Source: Methylocystis sp. L43 (GTDB lineage: Bacteria; Pseudomonadota; Alphaproteobacteria; Rhizobiales; Beijerinckiaceae). Taken from it: DNA of 64,000 nucleotides. The DNA is taken from NCBI RefSeq assembly GCF_015709525.1, contig NZ_JADNRA010000026.1:62001-126000 (forward strand). Reading direction: 5' to 3'. Positions 27,629 through 36,815 of the stretch are shown piece after piece (the stretch's first letter is position 1; each line of letters starts with the position of its first letter). The notes under the pieces are model-generated. The model saw only the letters and a list, made by a program, of their open reading frames with translations. It was not told where the DNA came from and made no database searches. Both the position numbers and the translations under genes were made by a program.

Positions 27629-27997
27629 AGCGAACCTCCGTTTAAAACGACTGATTGAAATTCAAACGCTCGTATGAAGCGAAATTATGGCGGCGCGGTT
27701 ACGCGCTATTTCTGGCTATTTGGGCGAGCGCAACATGCGTCATTTTGGCGCTTTGAGGAAACGGAGACGCTGGCGTGCGAAGCTTGCGCGGCCCACCAAA
27801 AGCCCCCACAACTGACGAAGTACGCGCGAGACTTGGCTTGGCCGCAGACCGCGACGACGGCCGCTCTTCCCGTCGCGGCTTCGCCGTGATAAGCGACGCG
27901 TCTCACGATGCGCGTCCTAGGGACCGGCTTCGCCGATTAAGACCGGGAGCCGGTTTTTGTTTTCGTTCAGCGCCGTTAGGCATAGAGGTCCATTCCA
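27629..27997. other. 369-bp intergenic leader upstream of glyA
   Basis: No convincing gene is present; short frames on both strands have no ordered sequence. The last 80 bases before glyA hold repeated GACCGG boxes and a terminator-like hairpin listed separately. The minus-strand gene at 27628 is divergent, so promoters for both sides should lie here. Confidence 0.5.
27922..27959 (+). promoter_or_regulatory. attenuator-like hairpins upstream of glyA
   Basis: A stem ACCGG-GAG-CCGGT (27942-27954) is followed at once by TTTTTG, the form of an intrinsic terminator, and ends 44 bases before the glyA start codon. A second GACCGG copy at 27922-27927 could pair with the same CCGGT strand, so two mutually exclusive structures are possible. 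This suggests transcription attenuation or a riboswitch expression platform. No known riboswitch family could be matched. Confidence 0.45.
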
Positions 27998-29272
27998 ATG
28001 AGCCAATCCGGTTTCTTCACCGCCTCCCTCAGCGCTTCCGATCCGGAAATCGCGAAGGCGATCGAACTCGAACTCGGCCGCCAGAGGCACGAGATCGAAC
28101 TGATCGCGTCGGAGAACATTGTCTCCAAGGCGGTGTTGGAGGCCCAGGGCTCGGTTCTCACCAACAAATACGCCGAGGGCTATCCCGGAAAGCGCTATTA
28201 CGGCGGCTGCCAATTCGTCGACATCGCCGAAAATCTCGCGATCGACCGCGCCAAGAAGCTGTTCGACTGCGGCTTCGCCAATGTGCAGCCCAACTCCGGC
28301 TCGCAGGCCAACCAGGCGGTGTTCCTCGCGCTTCTTCAGCCGGGCGACGTTTTCATGGGGCTGGATCTCGCCGCCGGCGGTCACTTGACGCATGGGTCGC
28401 CGGTCAATGTCTCCGGCCGCTGGTTCAAGCCGGTGAGCTATACGGTGCGCAAGGACGATCAGCGCATAGACATGGAGCAGGTCGCCGCGCTCGCCATGGA
28501 GCATAAGCCGAAGCTCATCATCGCGGGCGGCTCCGGTTATTCCCGCATCTGGGACTTCGAAGGCTTCCGCAAGATCGCCGACAGCGTTGGCGCCTATTTC
28601 ATGGTGGACATGGCGCATTTCGCCGGTCTGGTCGCTGCGGGACTTCATCCGTCGCCGCTGCCGCATGCGCATGTCGTCACCACCACCACGCATAAGACGC
28701 TGCGCGGTCCCCGCGGCGGCATGGTGCTGACGAATGACGAGGCCATCGCCAAGAAGATCAACTCGGCGGTGTTCCCCGGCCTGCAGGGCGGTCCGTTGAT
28801 GCATGTCATCGCCGGAAAGGCCGTGGCGTTCGGCGAGGCGCTGACGCCGCAGTTCAAGACCTATCAGCAGCAGGTCAAGGACAATGCGCAAACGCTCGCG
28901 CAGACGCTCGTCGACGCGGGCCTCGCGATCGTCTCGGGCGGCACCGACAACCATCTGATGCTCGTCGATCTGCGTCCCAAGAAGATCACCGGCAAGGCGG
29001 CGGAAGCCGCGCTTGGCCGCGCGCACATCACCTGCAACAAGAACGGCATTCCCTTCGATCCGGAAAAGCCCTTCGTCACCTCCGGCATTCGTCTCGGCTC
29101 GCCGGCGGCGACGTCGCGCGGTTTCGCCCAGAACGAGTTCAAAGAGGTCGGGCAGATGATCGTCGAGGTGCTCGACGGCCTCTCCTCGAAGGGCGAAGAA
29201 GGCAACGCCGCGACGGAAGCGGCGGTGAAGGAAAAGGTTCACGCGCTGACCGCGAAGTTCCCGATCTACTAG
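27998..29272 (+). CDS. glyA: serine hydroxymethyltransferase
   Basis: A PLP enzyme interconverting serine and glycine with tetrahydrofolate. In serine-cycle methylotrophs it also feeds C1 units into assimilation. The 424-residue protein has the usual segments: [13 protein letters not shown] (near residue 55), GSQANQAVF, and the PLP-lysine motif [16 protein letters not shown] near residue 225-240, where the Lys after TTTH binds PLP. Length and domain order are standard. Whether this is the housekeeping or the methylotrophy isozyme cannot be told. A candidate attenuator lies upstream. Confidence 0.97.
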   Translation: MSQSGFFTASLSASDPEIAKAIELELGRQRHEIELIASENIVSKAVLEAQGSVLTNKYAEGYPGKRYYGGCQFVDIAENLAIDRAKKLFDCGFANVQPNSGSQANQAVFLALLQPGDVFMGLDLAAGGHLTHGSPVNVSGRWFKPVSYTVRKDDQRIDMEQVAALAMEHKPKLIIAGGSGYSRIWDFEGFRKIADSVGAYFMVDMAHFAGLVAAGLHPSPLPHAHVVTTTTHKTLRGPRGGMVLTNDEAIAKKINSAVFPGLQGGPLMHVIAGKAVAFGEALTPQFKTYQQQVKDNAQTLAQTLVDAGLAIVSGGTDNHLMLVDLRPKKITGKAAEAALGRAHITCNKNGIPFDPEKPFVTSGIRLGSPAATSRGFAQNEFKEVGQMIVEVLDGLSSKGEEGNAATEAAVKEKVHALTAKFPIY

Positions 29273-29278
29273 TAATCG

Positions 29279-29311
29279 GCTCCCTTCTCTCGTTCGCGGG
29301 AGAAGGGAGCT
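29279..29311. repeat. strong hairpin after glyA
   Basis: An 11-bp stem GCTCCCTTCTC/GAGAAGGGAGC encloses a short loop between glyA and nrdR. No T-tract follows, so it is more like an interspersed palindrome or RNA-processing hairpin than an intrinsic terminator. A related but different hairpin precedes ribH (31911-31929). Confidence 0.6.
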
Positions 29312-29365
29312 CCCGACCCCGCGCCGCGGGGCCGCCTCTCCGAGCGAGAGGAAAAGGCGCCCGAC

Positions 29366-29866
29366 ATGCGCTGTCCCTATTGCGGTTCCGTCGACACGCA
29401 GGTGAAGGACTCCCGTCCTGCGGAGGATTCATCCTGCATAAGGCGGCGCCGCGTCTGTCCGACTTGCGGCGGCCGTTTCACGACATTTGAACGCGTGCAG
29501 CTGCGCGAAATCATCGTCGTGAAAAAGTCGGGTCGCCGTGCGCCGTTCAATCGCGACAAGCTGATGCGATCGGTTGAGATCGCCTTGCGCAAGCGTCCGG
29601 TCGAAGCGGAACGCGTCGAGCAGATGATTTCCGGAATCGTTCGTCAGCTCGAAAGCCTCGGCGAAGTCGAGGTCGAAAGTCAGCGCATCGGCGAATTGGT
29701 CATCGAAGGCCTGCGTTCGCTCGACCCCGTCGCCTATGTGCGTTTCGCCTCGGTGTATCGCGACTTCCGCGAAGTTCGCGACTTCTCCGCGGTGATCGAC
29801 GAATTGGAGAGCGGCGGCGACGGCGCGGCTTTTGCACCGGACGCCGACGACCCAGAGAACGCATGA
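29366..29866 (+). CDS. nrdR: transcriptional repressor NrdR
   Basis: NrdR senses ATP/dATP and represses ribonucleotide reductase genes. The 166-residue protein has the N-terminal zinc ribbon (CPYCGS near residue 3, CPTCGGRF near 31) and an ATP-cone domain ([19 protein letters not shown] onward). The C-terminal acidic tail is long. It overlaps ribD by 4 bp (ATGA), the standard nrdR-ribD arrangement in alphaproteobacteria. No nrd genes occur in this window. Confidence 0.95.
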   Translation: MRCPYCGSVDTQVKDSRPAEDSSCIRRRRVCPTCGGRFTTFERVQLREIIVVKKSGRRAPFNRDKLMRSVEIALRKRPVEAERVEQMISGIVRQLESLGEVEVESQRIGELVIEGLRSLDPVAYVRFASVYRDFREVRDFSAVIDELESGGDGAAFAPDADDPENA

Positions 29867-30993
29867 CGATCCACGAAGCCTTTCCGCAGACCGCGACCGA
29901 CGACGCCTATATGGCGGCGGCGCTTGCGCTCGGCCGGCGCAATTTGGGCCGCACCGCGCCAAATCCCGCGGTGGGCGCGTTGCTCGTGCGCGATGGCGTC
30001 GTTATCGCCCGCGGCTGGACCGCGCCGGGCGGGCGCCCGCATGCGGAGGCGATCGCCATGGCGGCGGCGGGCGAGGCTGCGCGCGGCGCAACGCTTTACG
30101 TCACCTTGGAGCCCTGCGCGCATCATGGGGCGACGCCGCCTTGCGTCGACTCGATCATCGCCGGCGGCGTCGCGCGCGTCGTCACCGCCCTCGAGGACCC
30201 CGACCCACGCGTCTCGGGCGACGGCCATGCGCGGCTGCGAAACGCCGGAATTGAGGTGCTGGTCGGTCCTGGCGCCGCCGCCGCGCGCGCCGATCATCTC
30301 GGGCACATTTTGCGCGTCACCCGTCGCCGCCCGATGATTACGCTCAAGCTCGCGCGGACGGCGGACGGCTACGCGGCGGGCGCGGCGCATGATCCGCGCC
30401 TGCACATCACCGGACCTATCGCTGACGCCTTCACGCATGTGCAGCGATCGCTGCACGATGCGATCATGGTCGGCGGCGGCACGGCGCGTGATGACGATCC
30501 GCTGATGACCGTACGCGTGCCGGGGATGCAACAATGCAAACCGCTCCGCGTCGTGCTCGATGAGAAGCTGTCGCTGTCGCCGCGTTCGCGACTGGCGTCG
30601 ACCGCGCGCGAAACGCCGCTGCTCGTGATCGCTGGCGCGGCCGTCGCCGATGAAGCGGCCAAAGCGTTTGAAGACGCCACTGGCGCAGAGGTTGTTCGCA
30701 TCGCGATGCGGGAAGGCCTGCTTGATCTTACCAGCGCCCTAAGACTTTTGGCAGATCGTGGCGTCACCCGCGTCTTCAGCGAAGGCGGGCCGCGCGTCGC
30801 CGAAAGTCTGCTCGCCGCGGATCTTGCCGACGAGGTCATCCTGCACACCGCCGTCAAGCCGCTCGGGCGGGCAGGCCGTCCGGCGCTGACTCCTGCGGCG
30901 CGCGCCGCCCTCGAGGACGATTCGCGCTACCGTCTGATCGAAACGCGCGCGCTCGGCGCCGACACGATGACCCGATACGCGCGGGTCGACTGA
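29863..30993 (+). CDS. ribD: riboflavin biosynthesis deaminase/reductase RibD
   Basis: A bifunctional enzyme for steps two and three of riboflavin synthesis. The N-terminal deaminase domain carries the zinc motif HAEAIAM (near residue 61) and [11 protein letters not shown] (near 85-95). The C-terminal reductase domain (about residues 150-370) includes [17 protein letters not shown] and [13 protein letters not shown]. The 376-residue length is normal. It is translationally coupled to nrdR upstream, and its stop overlaps the ribE start by one base. Confidence 0.96.
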   Translation: MTIHEAFPQTATDDAYMAAALALGRRNLGRTAPNPAVGALLVRDGVVIARGWTAPGGRPHAEAIAMAAAGEAARGATLYVTLEPCAHHGATPPCVDSIIAGGVARVVTALEDPDPRVSGDGHARLRNAGIEVLVGPGAAAARADHLGHILRVTRRRPMITLKLARTADGYAAGAAHDPRLHITGPIADAFTHVQRSLHDAIMVGGGTARDDDPLMTVRVPGMQQCKPLRVVLDEKLSLSPRSRLASTARETPLLVIAGAAVADEAAKAFEDATGAEVVRIAMREGLLDLTSALRLLADRGVTRVFSEGGPRVAESLLAADLADEVILHTAVKPLGRAGRPALTPAARAALEDDSRYRLIETRALGADTMTRYARVD

Positions 30994-31631
30994 TGTTCAC
31001 CGGCATCGTCACCGATGTGGGCGAAATCGTTGCGATGACGCTGCGCGGCGAACTGCGCCGCCTGCGCATCGCCTGTTCATACGATGCCGACGGCATCGCC
31101 CTCGGCGCCTCGATCGCCTGCTCGGGCGTGTGCCTGACCGTGGTCGCCGTCGCGCGCGAGGGCGCGCGAACGATCTTCGAGGTCGACGCCGCCGCCGAGA
31201 CGCTCGCCGTCACGACGGTCGGAACATGGGCCTGCGGAACGCGCGTCAATCTCGAACGCGCGTTGAAAATCGGCGACGAACTTGGCGGCCATATCGTCAC
31301 CGGCCATGTCGATGGCGTTGCGCGCATCCTATCGCGCGACGACTTTTGCGATAGGGCGCCCGAAGGACGCCCGTCCGAAGAAACAAGCATGTCCAGATTT
31401 TGGGTCGAGTCGCCGCGCGCGCTGTCGCGCTTCATCGCGAAAAAGGGCTCCGTCGCGCTCGACGGCGTTTCGCTCACGGTGAACCAGGTCGACGGCGATC
31501 GCTTTTCGGTGCTGCTCATTCCGCATACGCTAAGCGTTACGACGCTCGGCGCGCGCAGGGCAGGGGACGCAATCAATATCGAAGTCGATCTGATGGCGCG
31601 CTACGCAGCGCGGCTGAGCGAAGCGCGGTAG
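30993..31631 (+). CDS. ribE: riboflavin synthase, alpha subunit
   Basis: Catalyses dismutation of two 6,7-dimethyl-8-ribityllumazine molecules to riboflavin. The 212-residue protein starts with the signature [12 protein letters not shown] and has two lumazine-binding barrel repeats (first about 1-95 with ACSGVCLTVV; second about 98-205 with GHIVTGHVDGVARI and VALDGVSLTVN). It is coupled to ribD by overlap. The gap to ribH is 326 bp, unusually large for this cluster. Confidence 0.95.
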   Translation: MFTGIVTDVGEIVAMTLRGELRRLRIACSYDADGIALGASIACSGVCLTVVAVAREGARTIFEVDAAAETLAVTTVGTWACGTRVNLERALKIGDELGGHIVTGHVDGVARILSRDDFCDRAPEGRPSEETSMSRFWVESPRALSRFIAKKGSVALDGVSLTVNQVDGDRFSVLLIPHTLSVTTLGARRAGDAINIEVDLMARYAARLSEAR

Positions 31632-31957
31632 GCTGAGTTTTGGCGAGGATGTGTATAACGGCCATGCTGGCTGACAGAGCGCCGCGCGTGTGACATAACG
31701 CGCCCAGAAAATTGGTTCGCGGATTTCCCTCCCACATGGAGAGTGGAGCCCGGCCAAAGGGCGTCTGTAAGGACGCCTGTTGTAAACGACAGGCTTTTGG
31801 CCGGTCGGTGCGGGGTTCACGCCTCAGCGATATTGCGTTCGCTGCGGCGGCGCGTCCCGCACCTTTGCAATTGAGAACGCTAACCCTCGCTTGGCTGCTT
31901 CGCAGCCCAATCCTCTCCCGCCGGGAGAGGGTTGCGTGCACTCATGGAGTCGCCTGA
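31632..31957. other. 326-bp intergenic region between ribE and ribH
   Basis: No protein gene is supported. It contains a multi-hairpin element (31729-31805) and a hairpin with an 8-bp stem CCTCTCCC/GGGAGAGG at 31911-31929, about 29 bases before ribH. The conserved sequence blocks of the FMN riboswitch were looked for on both strands and not found. Confidence 0.5.
31729..31805. ncRNA. candidate structured RNA of unknown family
   Basis: A closing stem CCGGCCAAA/TTTTGGCCGG (about 31750-31805) encloses two compact hairpins, GGCGTC-loop-GACGCC (31760-31777) and CCTGTTGT-loop-ACGACAGG (31776-31793), making a three-way junction. A further hairpin CTCC-CACAT-GGAG lies just 5' (31729-31741). The closing stem and both arms are almost perfectly paired, which is uncommon by chance in non-repeat DNA. 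It may act on ribH-nusB-thiL expression, be a small RNA on either strand, or be a structured repeat. Confidence 0.4.
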
Positions 31958-32440
31958 ATGGCTGGTTTTGCACCCGACGACGCTGACGTCGCGCCCGTGC
32001 CCGGCGCGCATATTCTTGTCGTCACGACGAAGTTCAACGGCCAAATCGTCGCCATGTTGCGCGAAGGCGCGCTTGACGCGTTGCGCGCGCTCCAGGCGCA
32101 GGCGACGGTGATCGAAGTTCCCGGCGCGCTGGAGATCGCCACTGCTGCCGCGATCGCGCTCGACGACGCCGAGCTTGCCAGCGCGCCATATGATGGAGTC
32201 GTTGCGCTCGGCTGCGTCATCCGTGGCGAGACCTATCATTTCGAACTCGTCGCCAATGAAAGCACGCGGGCGCTGATGAATCTTTCCGTCTCGCGCCGCC
32301 TGCCGCTCGGCAACGGCGTGCTCACCGTGGAGAATGAGGCGCAGGCGATCGTGCGCGCCGATCCGAAACAGGGCGACAAGGGCGCGGATGCGGCGCGCGC
32401 GGCGATCGCGCTCGTGCGCCTTAAACGAGGCGTCGTATGA
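31958..32440 (+). CDS. ribH: 6,7-dimethyl-8-ribityllumazine synthase
   Basis: Condenses dihydroxybutanone phosphate with the ribitylaminouracil to form lumazine, the riboflavin synthase substrate. The 160-residue protein has the fold landmarks VPGALEIATAAAIAL (near residue 50), VALGCVIRGETYHFE (near 86-100, with the catalytic His) and the substrate loop LPLGNGVLTVENEAQA. It overlaps nusB by 4 bp (ATGA). It completes the riboflavin pathway with ribD and ribE. Confidence 0.95.
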   Translation: MAGFAPDDADVAPVPGAHILVVTTKFNGQIVAMLREGALDALRALQAQATVIEVPGALEIATAAAIALDDAELASAPYDGVVALGCVIRGETYHFELVANESTRALMNLSVSRRLPLGNGVLTVENEAQAIVRADPKQGDKGADAARAAIALVRLKRGVV

Positions 32441-32889
32441 GCGTCGATCAACGCTCGGCGTCGCGTCTGGCGATCGTGCAAGCGCTTTACCAAATGGAAG
32501 TCGCCGGCAAGGGACTCAACGAGATTTTCGCTGAGTTCGAGTCTCACTGGATTGGGCGCGAAATTGAAGGCGCGCAGTATAAGCCGGCGGACGCCGCCTT
32601 TTTTCGCGACGTGCTGCAAGGAGTCCTGACCGACCAGGTCGCGATCGACCGGCAGATCGATCGCGCGCTTTCCGGCGGCTGGCCGCTGTCGCGCCTGGAG
32701 TCGGTCATGCGCGCCGCCTTGCGCGCCGGCGTCTACGAACTGCGTTCGCGCAAGGATGTCCCGGCGCGCGTCGTCATCAAGGAATATGTCGACGTCGCCG
32801 GCGCCTTTTTCGGTCCGACCGAGTCAGGCATGGTGAACGCGGTGCTCGACAGGATCGCGCATGAGGAGCGCACCGAGGAGTTGAGTTGA
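32437..32889 (+). CDS. nusB: transcription antitermination factor NusB
   Basis: Binds NusE and boxA RNA to form the rRNA antitermination complex. A 150-residue all-helical protein with RSASRLAIVQALYQMEVAG at the N-terminus, the VIKEYVDVAGAFFGPTESGM segment and GMVNAVLDRIA near the C-terminus, all canonical. The ribH-nusB overlap is the common alphaproteobacterial order. Confidence 0.95.
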   Translation: MSVDQRSASRLAIVQALYQMEVAGKGLNEIFAEFESHWIGREIEGAQYKPADAAFFRDVLQGVLTDQVAIDRQIDRALSGGWPLSRLESVMRAALRAGVYELRSRKDVPARVVIKEYVDVAGAFFGPTESGMVNAVLDRIAHEERTEELS

Positions 32890-32913
32890 CAGGAACGTAG
32901 CCTCCGGCTTCCT

Positions 32914-33022
32914 GGTCCTTCGAGACGCGTGCTGAGCACGCTCCTCAGGATGAGGAAGCCGGCGCGCGCATCCTCGCCCTCATGCTGAGGAGCGAGCGAA
33001 GCTCGCGTCTCGAAGCGCGAGG
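32914..33022. repeat. interspersed palindromic repeat before thiL (two copies)
   Basis: A palindromic unit with the ends CCTTCGAGACGC and CTCCTCAGGATGAGG at 32914-32956 is followed by a degenerate opposite copy (TCCTCGCCCTCATGCTGAGG to GCGTCTCGAAGC) ending near 33022. The same family recurs at 63393-63435 and 63507-63552. The repeat ends 9 bp before the thiL start, so it forms most of the thiL leader. Confidence 0.8.
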
Positions 33023-33030
33023 CAGAAATC

Positions 33031-33981
33031 ATGACGCAGCGCTATAGCGAAGACGACATCATCGCGCACGTGTTCGCGCCGATCGCGGGGGCGGCCGCGC
33101 TCGGGCTTAAGGACGACGCGGCGCTTCTCGCGCCGGAAAGCGCGCCGCTCGTCGTCACGACCGACATGGTCGTCGCCGGCGTGCACTTCTTCGCAGATGA
33201 CGACGCGTCGCTGATCGCCAAGAAAGCCCTGCGCGTCAATCTCTCCGACCTTGCGGCCAAGGGCGCTGAGCCGATCGGCTTTGTCTTGGCCTTGGCGCTG
33301 CCCGATGACTGGACCAACGCTTGGCTGGATGCGTTCGCCGCCGGGCTCGCCGAGGATGCGCGCGCGTATGGCGCGCCGCTCATCGGCGGCGACACGGCTG
33401 CGACCCCGGGGCCGCTGACCATCTCCATCACGGCGCTCGGCCGCGCCCGGCGCTTCGTGCCCCGCACCGGCGCAAAGCCTGGAGACGCCATCTTCGTCTC
33501 GGGCCCGATCGGCGACGCGGCGCTGGGTCTCGCGCTGCGCTGTGACCCGGCGCTGGCGCGACGACTGTCGGATGAGGCGTGCGACTATCTGATCGGGCGT
33601 TATCTGCTGCCGCAGCCGCGCGTCGACTTCTCGGCGTGGCTTTGCGCCAACGCCAGCGCCGCGATGGACATTTCCGACGGCCTCGCCGGCGATCTCGCCA
33701 AGCTTTGCCGCGCCTCCGGCGTGAGCGCGGTTGTCGATCTCGCCTCGGTGCCGCTTTCACCGGCGGCGCGAGAGGCGATCGCCATCGATCCAGATCTCTT
33801 CGAGACAGCGATAACCGGCGGAGACGACTACGAAATCCTCATCGCCGCAGGGAGCCAAGCGCCGCCTGCCGCGACCGCCTGCCGGATCGGCGAATTTGTA
33901 GCGGGAAGCGCGCCGCCGATTTTTCTCGACGGACACAAAAAGCCCGTCTTTTTCAAAAAATTGTCCTTCCAACACTTCTGA
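33031..33981 (+). CDS. thiL: thiamine-monophosphate kinase
   Basis: Phosphorylates thiamine monophosphate to the active cofactor thiamine diphosphate. The 316-residue protein of the PurM/ThiL fold has LGLKDDAALL (near residue 25), TTDMVVAGVHF, IGGDTAATPG (near 115) and AMDISDGLAGDLAKLC (near 211-226), and TGGDDYEIL near the C-terminus. It ends the nrdR-rib-nusB-thiL cluster. Its leader is occupied by interspersed repeats, so it may be expressed separately. Confidence 0.95.
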   Translation: MTQRYSEDDIIAHVFAPIAGAAALGLKDDAALLAPESAPLVVTTDMVVAGVHFFADDDASLIAKKALRVNLSDLAAKGAEPIGFVLALALPDDWTNAWLDAFAAGLAEDARAYGAPLIGGDTAATPGPLTISITALGRARRFVPRTGAKPGDAIFVSGPIGDAALGLALRCDPALARRLSDEACDYLIGRYLLPQPRVDFSAWLCANASAAMDISDGLAGDLAKLCRASGVSAVVDLASVPLSPAAREAIAIDPDLFETAITGGDDYEILIAAGSQAPPAATACRIGEFVAGSAPPIFLDGHKKPVFFKKLSFQHF

Positions 33982-34051
33982 AGAATACGGCGTAGCGCAG
34001 CATTGCCGTGCGGCCACGTTTCTGGCAGAAAGCCCGCTGGAAAGCTGCTGT

Positions 34052-34092
34052 CCCCGCCCGATTCGCTCGGCGGGGCCGCTGCTCCTTTTTTT
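34052..34092 (+). terminator. possible intrinsic terminator after thiL
   Basis: A stem CCCCGCC/GGCGGGG (34052-34075) is followed after a short spacer by seven T residues (34086-34092). The spacing to the T-tract is longer than usual, so termination strength is uncertain. It would separate the thiL transcript from hppA. Confidence 0.4.
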
Positions 34093-34167
34093 GTTGCGCG
34101 ACTCCGTTCGCGGCGACGCGACCAATTCGGCCATTCCCCGGTCGAGGAACGAAAAGGCGAAGCCAAA

Positions 34168-36351
34168 ATGGTTCTGTTTCTAACCATCGTCTTCGGATTG
34201 ATGTCTATCGTCTATGGCGTGAAGACCTCGCAGGAATTGCTCGCAGCCGATCCGGGGTCGGCGCGGATGCAGGAAATTTCGGGCGCCGTCGCCGAGGGCG
34301 CGCAGGCGTATCTCAACCGCCAATACAAGACCATCGCCATGGTTGGCGGCGTGATCTTCGTCATCCTCGTCATCCTGCTCGGCTGGGCGGTCGCCTTCGG
34401 ATTCCTGCTCGGCGCGGTGCTCTCCGGCGCGGCCGGCTATATCGGCATGAACGTCTCGGTGCGCGCCAATGTCCGCACGGCGCAGGCGGCGACGAAATCG
34501 CTCGCCGGCGGCCTCGACATCGCCTTCAAGGCCGGCGCGGTCACCGGACTTCTGGTCGCCGGGCTCGCGCTGCTTGGCGTCGCTGTTTATTACGCGATCC
34601 TGACCTGGTTCGCCGGCTATGCGCCCTCGGATCGCACGGTCGTCGACGCGCTGGTGGCGCTCGGTTTCGGCGGATCGCTGATTTCGATTTTCGCCCGTCT
34701 CGGCGGCGGCATCTTCACCAAAGGCGCTGACGTCGGCGCCGACCTCGTCGGCAAGGTTGAAGCCGGCATTCCCGAGGACGACCCACGCAATCCCGCCACG
34801 ATCGCCGACAATGTCGGCGACAATGTCGGCGATTGCGCCGGTATGGCGGCCGATCTCTTCGAGACCTATGCGGTGACGGTGGTCGCCACCATGGTGCTCG
34901 CCTCGATCTTCTTCGCCGGTCAGGAAGGCCTGTCGTCGGCGATGATCTATCCGCTCGCGATCGGCGGCCTTTCGATCCTCACGTCGATCGCCGGCACCTA
35001 TTTCGTGAAAATGGGCGACGACGAGGACACGACGTGGGGTAAGTTTGCTTCGCCTTATTTCAAGCAGCTTGGCATCGACGATTCCATCATGGGCGCGCTG
35101 TACAAGGGCCTCATCGCCGCCGGCGTGCTGTCGGTCGGAGGGCTCTTCCTGGCGACGACTTTTACCGTCGGCTGGGGCGAGATCGGCAAGGCGAATGGCG
35201 AAGCCATCCACGGCTATGGCCTGTTCCTCTCCGGGGTGCTGGGCCTGATCGTCACCGGCGCCATCGTCTATATCACCGAATACTACACCGGCACCGGCAA
35301 GCGTCCGGTGGTGTCGATTGCTCAGGCGTCGGTGACGGGCCACGGCACCAACGTCATCCAGGGCCTTGCCGTGTCGCTTGAATCTACAGCGGCGCCGGCG
35401 CTCGTCATCGTTCTCGGCATCATCCTCACCTATGAGCTTGGCGGGCTCTATGGCACGGCGATCGCGGTGACGACGATGCTGGGCCTCGCCGGCATGGTCG
35501 TGGCCCTCGACGCCTTCGGCCCCGTCACCGACAACGCCGGCGGCATCGCCGAAATGGCGGGTCTGCCGAAGGAAGTGCGTCGCAACACCGACGCGCTCGA
35601 CGCCGTCGGCAATACGACGAAGGCCGTGACCAAGGGCTACGCCATCGGCTCGGCGGGCCTCGGCGCGCTGGTGCTCTTCGCCGCCTACACGAACGATCTG
35701 AAGCATTTCATCGACACCGACGTGCCGTTTTTCAAAGGGCTGGGGAAGATCGACTTCGAGCTCTCCAATCCCTATGTCGTCGCGGGTCTCATCTTTGGCG
35801 GCCTCATTCCCTATCTCTTCGGCGGCATCGCCATGACGGCGGTGGGGCGCGCGGCGGGCTCGGTGGTGGTCGAGGTGCGCCGTCAGTTCAAGGAAAAGCC
35901 CGGCATCATGGCCGGCACGGACCGGCCGGATTATGGCCGCGCGGTCGACATGCTGACGCAGGCGGCGATCAAGGAAATGATCGTGCCCTCGCTGCTGCCG
36001 GTGCTGGCGCCGATCATCGCCTTCGTCGTCGCCTGGATCCTCGGCGGCAAGGCCAACGCCTTCGCGGCGCTGGGCGCGTTGCTGCTGGGCGTCATCGTCA
36101 ACGGGCTCTTCGTCGCCATTTCGATGACGTCGGGCGGCGGCGCCTGGGACAACGCCAAGAAATCCTTCGAAGACGGCTTCATCGACAAGGACGGCGTGAA
36201 GCATGAGAAGGGCTCCGAGGCCCATAAGGCGGCGGTGACCGGCGACACGGTCGGAGACCCCTATAAGGACACCGCCGGCCCCGCCGTGAACCCGGCGATC
36301 AAGATCACCAATATCGTGGCGCTGCTGATGCTGGCGATCCTGGCGCACTGA
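34168..36351 (+). CDS. hppA: K+-independent H+-translocating inorganic pyrophosphatase
   Basis: A membrane pump coupling PPi hydrolysis to proton export, or running in reverse to make PPi. The 727-residue protein has about 16 membrane helices. The PPi-binding motif [19 protein letters not shown] lies near residues 203-221. The segment [14 protein letters not shown] has Lys at residue 485; Lys (rather than Ala) here marks the K+-independent subclass, which pumps H+. An extension upstream of the ATG at 34168 is not part of the family. In methanotrophs PPi also drives a PPi-dependent 6-phosphofructokinase, so PPi balance is a plausible role. Confidence 0.95.
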   Translation: MVLFLTIVFGLMSIVYGVKTSQELLAADPGSARMQEISGAVAEGAQAYLNRQYKTIAMVGGVIFVILVILLGWAVAFGFLLGAVLSGAAGYIGMNVSVRANVRTAQAATKSLAGGLDIAFKAGAVTGLLVAGLALLGVAVYYAILTWFAGYAPSDRTVVDALVALGFGGSLISIFARLGGGIFTKGADVGADLVGKVEAGIPEDDPRNPATIADNVGDNVGDCAGMAADLFETYAVTVVATMVLASIFFAGQEGLSSAMIYPLAIGGLSILTSIAGTYFVKMGDDEDTTWGKFASPYFKQLGIDDSIMGALYKGLIAAGVLSVGGLFLATTFTVGWGEIGKANGEAIHGYGLFLSGVLGLIVTGAIVYITEYYTGTGKRPVVSIAQASVTGHGTNVIQGLAVSLESTAAPALVIVLGIILTYELGGLYGTAIAVTTMLGLAGMVVALDAFGPVTDNAGGIAEMAGLPKEVRRNTDALDAVGNTTKAVTKGYAIGSAGLGALVLFAAYTNDLKHFIDTDVPFFKGLGKIDFELSNPYVVAGLIFGGLIPYLFGGIAMTAVGRAAGSVVVEVRRQFKEKPGIMAGTDRPDYGRAVDMLTQAAIKEMIVPSLLPVLAPIIAFVVAWILGGKANAFAALGALLLGVIVNGLFVAISMTSGGGAWDNAKKSFEDGFIDKDGVKHEKGSEAHKAAVTGDTVGDPYKDTAGPAVNPAIKITNIVALLMLAILAH

Positions 36352-36369
36352 GCGACGCGACACGCGATT

Positions 36370-36399
36370 AGGGGCGGGGGAGACCTCGCCCCTCTTTTT
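36370..36399 (+). terminator. intrinsic terminator after hppA
   Basis: A GC-rich stem AGGGGCG/CGCCCCT (36370-36393) with a 10-base loop is followed directly by CTTTTTG. It starts 19 bp after the hppA stop codon, a good position for a rho-independent terminator. Confidence 0.8.
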
Positions 36400-36453
36400 G
36401 AACTTGTCTTTGAAAATAAATAAATATCAGGAGCTTCTCCTGGGTTCAGGAAT

Positions 36454-36702
36454 ATGGCCCGCGTTCGCGAGAACTTTACGACCCAAGTCGAAAGCGCTTT
36501 GCTCGCCGAGATTCGCGTGCTTGCAAAGCATGAGGGCCGGCAGCTTGAATGCGTCGTAGAGGACGCGCTGCGAACCTATGTCAGAAAACGCAGCAGGACG
36601 AAGCCGCGACATCGCGTCATGGACGCCTATGATCGAGCCTTGGGCGCTACGGCGCCCTTTATGAGAAGCTCGCCAAATGAACCGGCCTGCGCGTCACGAT
36701 GA
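36454..36702 (+). pseudogene. ribbon-helix-helix antitoxin-like gene with a 3' frameshift
   Basis: The first 60 or so residues (MARVRENFTTQVESALLAEI, ... EGRQLECVVEDALRTYVRKR) look like a ribbon-helix-helix antitoxin-type protein. After DAYDRALG the frame reads ATAPFMRSSPNE, whereas the +1 frame gives YGALYEKLAK followed by TGA at 36678-36680, the ending usual for this type of protein. A single missing base near 36640-36650 would explain it. In the restored frame the stop overlaps an ATG (ATGA) that opens only an 11-codon frame, as if the partner gene were also lost. A sequencing error at this point cannot be excluded. Confidence 0.5.
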
Positions 36703-36815
36703 TTGGCGCTAGGCGTCGGCGACGGGCCCAAGGCATGTGACTTTCCCGCGAGCGTCTTGCATTATCACGATGGACGAGCGCTCCAGTCGAACCTTCGGCC
36801 GCCCGGGCGGACTTC

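Noticed and set aside
27917-29242. 441-codon minus-strand frame opposite glyA
   Set aside because: Shadow of glyA; no ordered protein features.
31632-31957. FMN riboswitch before ribH
   Set aside because: The conserved FMN-aptamer blocks were not found on either strand, although the region is structured.
34180-36363. 727-codon open frame on the minus strand opposite hppA
   Set aside because: It is the antisense shadow of a strongly conserved membrane gene; the translation is Asp/Arg/His-rich with no recognisable domain, as expected for the opposite strand of high-GC DNA.
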